Shown here piece by piece: positions 6,439 to 10,471 of a DNA stretch of 10,471 nt; positions within the stretch are counted from its first letter, which is position 1, and each line of letters opens with the position of its first letter. Under the pieces are notes generated by a model, which did not search any database, was not told the origin of the DNA, and was given only the letters and a program-made list of their open reading frames with translations. The stretch spans positions 1-10,471 of the forward strand of contig JBCBZH010000147.1 in assembly GCA_039815415.1 (NCBI GenBank). Reading direction: 5' to 3'. The stretch comes from JBCBZH01 sp039815415. GTDB lineage: Bacteria; Bacteroidota; Rhodothermia; Rhodothermales; Rubricoccaceae. A program made the position numbers and the translations under genes.

Positions 6439-7338
6439 TCAGCCCGAGGCGCCGGCCTCCGCAGGCGGGATCAGACCCTCGGCTTCGAGCACGGCGCGGA
6501 CAATCCGCAGGCGGCCGCGCATCACGTCGAATGTCTGGCCGGGGGCTTCCTCGGCGTTCATCGCGTAGAGGAGATCCCCATCGGGCCGCTTCAGCCAGCC
6601 GACGATCCACCCGATGTCTGGGCGCTCGCAGCACACGCCCCAACCGGTTTTGCCCTCGAGGCTCCAGCCGTCGCCGTCAGCGAGAACGGGCATCACGTCG
6701 CGGACGGTGGCTTGATCCTCTGCCGAGAACGCCAGCTCGCCACGACGGAGGCCGTCGAGGAAGGCGATCTGCTCGTCTGCCGAGATCTGGAGCGAGCCAT
6801 TGAGCCACGCCATGTGGAGCGTGTCACCCATGAACGCGTTGCCGTAGGGTTGGCGAGCGAACACGTCGTCGTAGCCTGCCTTCCCGACCTCCAGCGCGAG
6901 GCGCTGAAACAGCCACACGGCGGAGACCTCGACGCCCGTACGCAGCGAGTGGTCCTGGTTCCACACGCTCGCCCACCGCTCGACACCATCCCACGCGTGC
7001 ATCGAATCGGGATCCGACACCACGCCCTGATCCAGAAACACCAGCGCGTTGAAGAGCTTCGAGGTGGAGGCCGGCGTGAAGCGTGTGGCGGCGCGCTCCG
7101 GGTTGAAGCGCTGCGTGTGACCGGTCGCCGGATCGAATAAGACGAACGTGCCGATGGCACCTTCGGCCTCGAAGGAAGTGGACCAATCCGGGCGAAGTGT
7201 GTCTGTCGCTGCGGTGCCCGGGGCGGAGACGCCAGTTAGCTGGCGCTGACCTTCGGTTCGAGCTGGCGTGTCGCAGCCAGGGAGCGCCACTGCGATGGCC
7301 CCGAACAGGCAGAGCCAGCAGAGATGTGGACTACTCAT
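6439..7338 (-). CDS. Class D (OXA-type) beta-lactamase, lipoprotein form
   Basis: The 299-residue product (ATG at 7336-7338) hydrolyses or binds beta-lactams by a serine mechanism. All class D motifs are present in order: PASTSK with Ser91 and the Lys94 that is carboxylated in this class, Ser139-Ala-Val141 (S-x-V), Tyr165-Gly-Asn167 (YGN), Trp178 in WLNGSLQIS thirteen residues later as in OXA-10, and Lys230-Thr-Gly232 followed by WG. The N-terminus MSSPHLCWLCLFGAIAVALPGC carries a lipobox (LPGC, Cys22), so the enzyme should be membrane-anchored facing the periplasm; most OXA enzymes are soluble. A vicinal Cys236-Cys237 pair directly after KTGWGV is unusual. The ATG overlaps the end of the GldE-like gene by 8 bp, so the two are probably translated together. 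It could instead be a penicillin-sensing domain, but no BlaR1 membrane or protease part is present, and it is full length for an enzyme. Confidence 0.92.
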   Translation of the reverse strand: MSSPHLCWLCLFGAIAVALPGCDTPARTEGQRQLTGVSAPGTAATDTLRPDWSTSFEAEGAIGTFVLFDPATGHTQRFNPERAATRFTPASTSKLFNALVFLDQGVVSDPDSMHAWDGVERWASVWNQDHSLRTGVEVSAVWLFQRLALEVGKAGYDDVFARQPYGNAFMGDTLHMAWLNGSLQISADEQIAFLDGLRRGELAFSAEDQATVRDVMPVLADGDGWSLEGKTGWGVCCERPDIGWIVGWLKRPDGDLLYAMNAEEAPGQTFDVMRGRLRIVRAVLEAEGLIPPAEAGASG

Positions 7339-8698
7339 CAACAGGCTCGGTGGGAGGAAGGGTCTCGATGCGGACATCCTGAATCCGGTTTTGCTCTACG
7401 GTCTCGACGCTGAATCGGAGGCCTTCGTGCTCGATCTCGTCGCCGGGGGCCGGGATGTCCCCGGTGAGGTGAAATATGAGGCCGCCCAGCGTCTCAAAGT
7501 CGTAGTCGTCGGCATCCAACTCCACGCCGACCGCGTCGGCCAGGTCGTCGAGGTCCACGCGGGCCTCGGCCCGCCACACGTCGGGGTCGAGCTGGCGAAT
7601 GAGCGTCTCGTCCTCTTCGTCGTCCAGCTCGTCGCGGATTTCGCCGACCACCTCTTCGAGCAGGTCTTCGAGCGTCACCAGCCCGGCGGTGCCCCCATAC
7701 TCGTCCACCACAATCGCCATGTGGGTGCTGGTGCGCTGGAAGTCGGAGAGCATATCGTCCAGCGGCTTGCTGGGCGGCACGTACTGGGGCTGCCGAGCGA
7801 TGGTCTCCCAATGGATGTCCGGCGCGGCGCCATCGCCTCCGGCGTCGTCCAGGTACGGCAGGAGGTCCTTCGCGTAAACGACGCCGAGGAGGTGGTCGAG
7901 GTCGTCGCGGTACAGGGGGAAGCGGCTGTGGCCGGACTCTCGGATCGTGTCGAGGGCGTCATCGAGCGTTGCCGTTTCCGGGAGTGCCTTCATGTCCACG
8001 CGGCTCACCATCACCTCTCGCACCGTCGTTTCGCCGAACTCCACGATGGAGTGGATCAGCGCGCGCTCCTCTTCTTCGAGGCTGCCCTGCGCCTCGCCCA
8101 CATCGGCCATCGTCTTGATATCGTCGGAGGACAGCGGATCCTCATCGGCGCGGAATCGGGTTTGAAGGCGCATCGCCAGCCCGGCGAGGAGGTCGGCCAC
8201 CGGAGACAGGAGGCGCACAAGCGGCGACAGCAGCGGCGCGACGCCCTGGGCAAAGCGAACGGGCTGGCGACTGGCGAGCAGCTTCGGCGCGATCTCGCTC
8301 ACCACGAGCAGGATAAACGTCAGCGCCAGTACGTTGACCACCAGCACGACGGTCGGGCTCCATGCGTACGCCTCAGCGAAGGCCAGCACCACCTGAGTGG
8401 AGAGAATCGCGGCGCCCACGTTGACCACCGTGTTGAGCATCAGGATGGCGACGAGCAGGCGCCGAGGCCGGTCCAGAAGCGCCAGCACACGCTTCGCCGA
8501 GCGCGATCCGAGCGTGTCCAGGGCCTCGCGCTCACCCGCTGTAATGGAGAACAGCGCCACCTCGGAGCCAGAGAACAACGCCGACAGCCCAAGCAGACAC
8601 ACGAACACCCCGATCTGTACGCTCAGCCCGACCGGGCTGAGGACGATGTCGGCAAGGAGGATGGGGCCGAGGAGGCCCAGGCTAGAAGCGGGGTCCAA
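7331..8698 (-). CDS. CNNM/CBS-domain membrane protein, CorC/HlyC type, GldE-like
   Basis: The 455-residue protein has an N-terminal CNNM (DUF21) membrane domain of about four helices (25-50, 82-105, 115-137, and a re-entrant or amphipathic stretch near 150-178) with the signature LFSGSEVALFS (41-51) and SEIAPKLLA (134-142). An acidic linker GSLEEEERALIHSIVEF (205-221) follows, then a CBS pair (REVMVSRVDMKALP about 227-240 and SRFPLYRDD to VVYAKDLLPYL; second CBS with VDEYGGTAGLVTLEDLLEEVVGEI 331-354) and a C-terminal CorC/HlyC domain (WRAEARVDLDDLAD to DVRIETLP, 375-448). Relatives are Mg2+/Co2+ efflux-type proteins; in Bacteroidota the GldE subgroup is linked to gliding, and the start MDP and overall order fit it. 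The first possible start is TTG (8696-8698), since a TGA closes the frame upstream. An exact TAnnTTTG box lies 55 bases upstream. The lactamase gene overlaps its end by 8 bp. Gliding function is not shown. Confidence 0.92.
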   Translation of the reverse strand: MDPASSLGLLGPILLADIVLSPVGLSVQIGVFVCLLGLSALFSGSEVALFSITAGEREALDTLGSRSAKRVLALLDRPRRLLVAILMLNTVVNVGAAILSTQVVLAFAEAYAWSPTVVLVVNVLALTFILLVVSEIAPKLLASRQPVRFAQGVAPLLSPLVRLLSPVADLLAGLAMRLQTRFRADEDPLSSDDIKTMADVGEAQGSLEEEERALIHSIVEFGETTVREVMVSRVDMKALPETATLDDALDTIRESGHSRFPLYRDDLDHLLGVVYAKDLLPYLDDAGGDGAAPDIHWETIARQPQYVPPSKPLDDMLSDFQRTSTHMAIVVDEYGGTAGLVTLEDLLEEVVGEIRDELDDEEDETLIRQLDPDVWRAEARVDLDDLADAVGVELDADDYDFETLGGLIFHLTGDIPAPGDEIEHEGLRFSVETVEQNRIQDVRIETLPPTEPVDE

Positions 8699-8753
8699 GT
8701 AGGGGTGACCGAAGGCGAGACGGCCGAGCGAACGCGCTGCCGCGCATCCGCCT

Positions 8754-8761
8754 CAAAGATA
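8754..8761 (-). promoter_or_regulatory. Bacteroidota-type -7 promoter element TATCTTTG
   Basis: The minus strand reads TATCTTTG, an exact match to the TAnnTTTG -7 element of Bacteroidota sigma factors. It lies in the 181 bp divergent gap, and transcription from it would start about 48 bases before the TTG start of the GldE-like gene. By eye it is the only TAnnTTTG on either strand of the window. No clear TTG/TTTG (-33) box is seen at the expected distance. Confidence 0.55.
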
Positions 8762-8879
8762 GAGAGCGATGTCCGCTCGTTCCTCCGAGGCTTCTTCGCT
8801 GTTGCCGGCGCGTGGAGAACTTCGGGTTGCATCCGGCGCGGACTCCGTAGACCTTGCGGCTCCACCCGCCTCTCATCGA

Positions 8880-10070
8880 ATGCCCTGGGATCGTGTCATC
8901 GGTCAGAACCGCCCCAAGGAGACACTGGCCCGCACGCTGGCGTCGGGCCGGGTAGCGCACGCCTATCTGTTTCACGGGCCCGAGGGTGTGGGCAAGCGAG
9001 CCGCCGCGCTGGCGTTCGCGCAGGCGCTCTTGTGTGAACGCCGAGGCACCCCGTCGGGGCCGGTGGACGACGCCTGCGGCTCGTGCCTGACCTGCATACG
9101 GGTCGCGCGACTCGTTCACCCGGACGTGCATCTGGCGCTTCCCTACCCGAAAGTGAGCAAGCGGGCCGATAGAGACGACCGCCCCGACGATTACGCCGAG
9201 CGCCTGCAGCGGATCGCCCAGAACCCGTATGCGCCCATCGACTACCGTCATCTCGCCAAGTTGGATGGCGATGGGCCGTCGAACAAGCAGGTCGCCCACC
9301 GCAAGATGCCCATCGAGGCGTTCGTGCAGCGGCCGATCACATTCAAGCCGGTGGAAGGGCGGCGCGTGGTGGTGGTGATGCCAGATGCTGAGCGCATGAA
9401 CGACCGTTCAGCCAACCTGCTGCTCAAGGCCCTCGAAGAGCCCGGCCCCGACGCCGTGCTCATCCTGACCGCTGAGCGCGTGGACGACGTGCTGCCGACC
9501 ATCCTCTCGCGGTGCCAGCGCGTCCGGTTCGATCCGCTCCCGGCGGCACAGATCGAGTCGGCGTTGCAGGCACGCGAGGGCATCGACGCCGAGCGCGCCA
9601 CGTTCGTCGCCCGCATGGCCGACGGCTCGTACATGCGTGCCCTCGAGCTGGTGCAGAGCCCCACGCTGATGGAGCACCGCCAGCTCGCCCTCGAGTACGT
9701 CCGTGCGGCGTATACCCTGCGGCCGGACCGCATCGCCCCGCTTGCTGAGCAGGCCGCCAAGCTGGGCCGCGAGACCCTTAAGAGCTGGCTCGGGCTGGTG
9801 GCCGTGTGGGTGCGCGACCTCGTGCTGGCGCAGGCAGGCCCTCCGGAGGCGCTGGTCAACGTGGACCAGGCCGAGGCCGTCCACAAGTTCGTGGCGGCGC
9901 TGCCAATGGCGGATCTCGGCGCCATGTCCGAGCGGGTGGAGGAGGCCGCCGACCTCATCGAGGCCAACGCCAACCCGATGCTCACGCTCACCACGCTCGC
10001 CTACGCGCTGGCGGACGCCATGCGCGGCCAGAGCCAGGGCCGCCTCTTTGCTCCGCTCGACCAGGCCTGA
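8880..10070 (+). CDS. holB: DNA polymerase III delta' subunit (clamp loader AAA+ protein)
   Basis: The product is a clamp-loader subunit that works with DnaX and delta to load the beta clamp onto DNA. Starting at the ATG 8880 gives 396 residues beginning MPWDRVIGQNRPKETLARTLASGRVAHAYLF (quoted in part: homology starts at WDRVIGQ). A Walker A-like GPEGVGK lies at 33-39, a zinc-binding cysteine set at Cys52, Cys66, Cys69 and Cys72 (CGSCLTC), VVVMPDAERMN about 164-174, LLKALEEPG at 181-189, and the delta'/DnaX SRC motif at 210-212. The C-terminal part (about 225-396) is helical, as in the oligomerisation domain. The frame also offers an ATG at 8769, but the extra 37 residues are low-complexity and lie in the divergent promoter region, so the later start is preferred. 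It is the only plus-strand chromosomal gene here and diverges from the GldE-like gene. Confidence 0.93.
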   Translation: MPWDRVIGQNRPKETLARTLASGRVAHAYLFHGPEGVGKRAAALAFAQALLCERRGTPSGPVDDACGSCLTCIRVARLVHPDVHLALPYPKVSKRADRDDRPDDYAERLQRIAQNPYAPIDYRHLAKLDGDGPSNKQVAHRKMPIEAFVQRPITFKPVEGRRVVVVMPDAERMNDRSANLLLKALEEPGPDAVLILTAERVDDVLPTILSRCQRVRFDPLPAAQIESALQAREGIDAERATFVARMADGSYMRALELVQSPTLMEHRQLALEYVRAAYTLRPDRIAPLAEQAAKLGRETLKSWLGLVAVWVRDLVLAQAGPPEALVNVDQAEAVHKFVAALPMADLGAMSERVEEAADLIEANANPMLTLTTLAYALADAMRGQSQGRLFAPLDQA

Positions 10071-10071
10071 T

Positions 10072-10081
10072 CGCCAGCTCG
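10072..10081 (-). repeat. Copy of the iterated 10-mer directly after holB
   Basis: CGCCAGCTCG begins one base past the TGA stop of holB. This placement, immediately downstream of a gene, is typical of uptake-sequence copies in other genomes, but here it is a single copy and cannot form the perfect hairpin seen at 1151-1181. Confidence 0.7.
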
Positions 10082-10201
10082 AGGCAACCGATCCGGTCTC
10101 CTTTCCTTGGAGGAGGGGGATGGGCGAGGTGGGCACGTTGGAAGGACACAAAAGGCGCAGGCAAGCTCTTGTGGACGGGCTGCTCGCGTGCGATTGCACC
10201 C

Positions 10202-10333
10202 GTCATCCTGAGCCCGCCGGCCATCGGCGGCGGACGCGAAGGATCTGCTCACAGCCTTGCGTCGGGCTCCGACAGAGCGCGACGCTGGGGCCACCGAGAT
10301 TCTTGGCTGACGCCGACCTTCGCTTCGCTCAGA
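10202..10333. repeat. Second REP-like repeat pair, right arm cut by an IS
   Basis: The left arm (10202-10246) starts GTCATCCTGAGC and ends GCGAAGGATCT, with an internal CCGCCG/CGGCGG stem. The right part (10296-10333) reads GAGATTCTTGGCTGACGCC followed by CCTTCGCTTCGCTCAGA. This is the inverted arm of the same repeat class, in which CTCAGA is normally followed by ATGACA. Here CTCAGA runs straight into the IS-like sequence GGCTGTTTGGG. The two ends are of the CATCCTGAG and CATTCTGAG subtypes, so the pair is imperfect. Confidence 0.65.
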
Positions 10334-10471
10334 GGCTGTTTGGGACGAGCCCCCTGGTGAACGCCCGCCAGGATCTTGTGGAGTTCCACCTTCACAAGAC
10401 AAGCCATGCGAGCACGACGCTACGGCTCCGACCTGACGGACGCCCAATGGAAAGCTATCGCTCCGCTCTTC
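10333..10471 (+). mobile_element. Left end of an IS5-family insertion sequence (partial)
   Basis: The sequence from about 10333, starting GAGGCTGTTTGGGACG or one to three bases later, looks like an IS5-family terminal end. It is followed 73 bases on by a transposase start. The left boundary is inferred from where the REP-like arm breaks off, so it is uncertain by a few bases. The right end and any target duplication are outside the window. Two short inverted repeats lie in the leader: CCTGG/CCAGG (10353-10372) and TCTTGTG/CACAAGA (10374-10399). Confidence 0.65.
10406..10471 (+). CDS. IS5-family transposase, N-terminal 22 residues (partial)
   Basis: From the ATG at 10406 the frame reads MRARRYGSDLTDAQWKAIAP and then LF up to the window edge. 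The Y-x-S-D-L-T-D-A-Q-W-x-x-I-x-P-L string is the highly conserved opening of IS5-family (IS427-like, DUF4096) DDE transposases, which cut and paste the element. The catalytic domain is outside the window, so activity and intactness cannot be judged. In many relatives this gene is split by a programmed frameshift; that cannot be seen here. Confidence 0.85.
   Translation, partial: MRARRYGSDLTDAQWKAIAPLF

Larger units (their letters stand above)
395..10081. repeat. Seventeen exact copies of a 10-mer, CGAGCTGGCG / CGCCAGCTCG, scattered across the window
   Basis: CGAGCTGGCG on the plus strand starts at 571, 602, 1151, 2300, 3868, 3995, 6245, 7259 and 7588. CGCCAGCTCG starts at 395, 1172, 2187, 2774, 4289, 6730, 9678 and 10072. 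The base after the G end is A or T in 14 of 17. Twelve copies lie in genes, read as E-L-A, R-Q-L, A-S-S, R-A-G or P-A-R, so all frames are used. Five lie in the roughly 13% of the window that is non-coding. One-mismatch copies CGGGCTGGCG or its complement start at 1422, 2244, 3802, 3937, 8174 and 8260. A rough estimate at about 64% GC expects about 0.1 exact copies on both strands. The coordinates span the first to last copy; the sequence between copies is not repeat. Confidence 0.85.
10071..10405. other. 335 bp gene-free gap between holB and the transposase start
   Basis: Directly after the holB stop codon lies an exact iterated 10-mer (10072-10081). A weak CTCC/GGAG hairpin follows near 10098-10115. 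About 10116-10200 shows nothing recognisable. A REP-like element comes next (10202-10246, degraded second arm 10296-10333). The IS left end then starts near 10333. No coding sequence is supported before the transposase ATG. Confidence 0.65.

Noticed and set aside
7339..7377. 13-residue N-terminal extension of the beta-lactamase
   Set aside because: It would disrupt the signal peptide; the internal ATG gives a clean lipoprotein signal and the usual short gene overlap.
3802..8269. CGCCAGCCCG / CGGGCTGGCG copies as a separate second motif
   Set aside because: These six copies differ from the main 10-mer at one base only and mostly read as Gly-Leu-Ala or similar in genes; they are better treated as near matches.
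8769..8879. 37-residue N-terminal extension of holB
   Set aside because: The residues are low-complexity and the clamp-loader homology starts at MPWDRVIGQ; the segment lies in the divergent promoter region.
7268..9037. Long plus-strand open frame (589 codons) opposite the GldE-like gene
   Set aside because: It is antisense to a gene with full CNNM/CBS homology, is rich in Arg, His and Gln as expected of a GC-rich shadow frame, and shows no recognisable domain.

Overview
This 10.5 kb window is ordinary-looking chromosomal DNA from a GC-rich bacterium. The best guess is a Bacteroidota/Rhodothermota-type organism (Rubricoccaceae or a relative), which is inference. It rests on a CNNM/CBS protein close to the GldE family, one exact TAnnTTTG (-7) promoter element in the right place, weak or absent Shine-Dalgarno sequences, GTG and TTG starts, and lipoproteins with an LSGC or LPGC lipobox. 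No RNA gene or CRISPR array is visible.

Layout. Nearly everything from 1 to 8698 is on the minus strand. Reading in the direction of transcription (right to left): a GldE/CorC-like CNNM-CBS membrane protein (8698-7331) overlaps by 8 bp a class D (OXA-type) beta-lactamase lipoprotein (7338-6439). A 303 bp gap with REP-like inverted repeats follows. Next come a neurotransmitter:sodium symporter (NSS) family transporter (6135-4549) and, 4 bp later, a small exported, membrane-anchored protein (4544-4110). After these are a YfiM/DUF2279-like exported protein (3981-3598), purF (3503-1989), a small PH-like protein 4 bp downstream of purF (1984-1640), a VOC protein (1571-1185), a DUF1330-like protein (1136-693), a second, bleomycin-resistance-like VOC protein (661-278), and the first 48 residues of a lipoprotein cut by the left edge (144-1). 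On the plus strand, the DNA polymerase III delta' subunit (8880-10070) diverges from the GldE-like gene. After it lie another REP-like element and the left end of an IS5-family insertion sequence that appears to interrupt it.

The most interesting signal is not a gene. The 10-mer CGAGCTGGCG or its complement CGCCAGCTCG occurs 17 times exactly, about once per 0.6 kb. It falls on both strands, in every reading frame and between genes, and once as a perfect inverted pair between two genes. That is the behaviour of a DNA uptake signal sequence (DUS/USS) or of another genome-wide iterated motif. I know of no such motif described for this type of organism.

Functionally the genes are a housekeeping mix (purine synthesis, replication clamp loading, amino-acid-type transport, envelope proteins) with probable defence or detoxification proteins (OXA-type lactamase, two VOC proteins). 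There is no single pathway and no obvious defence island.
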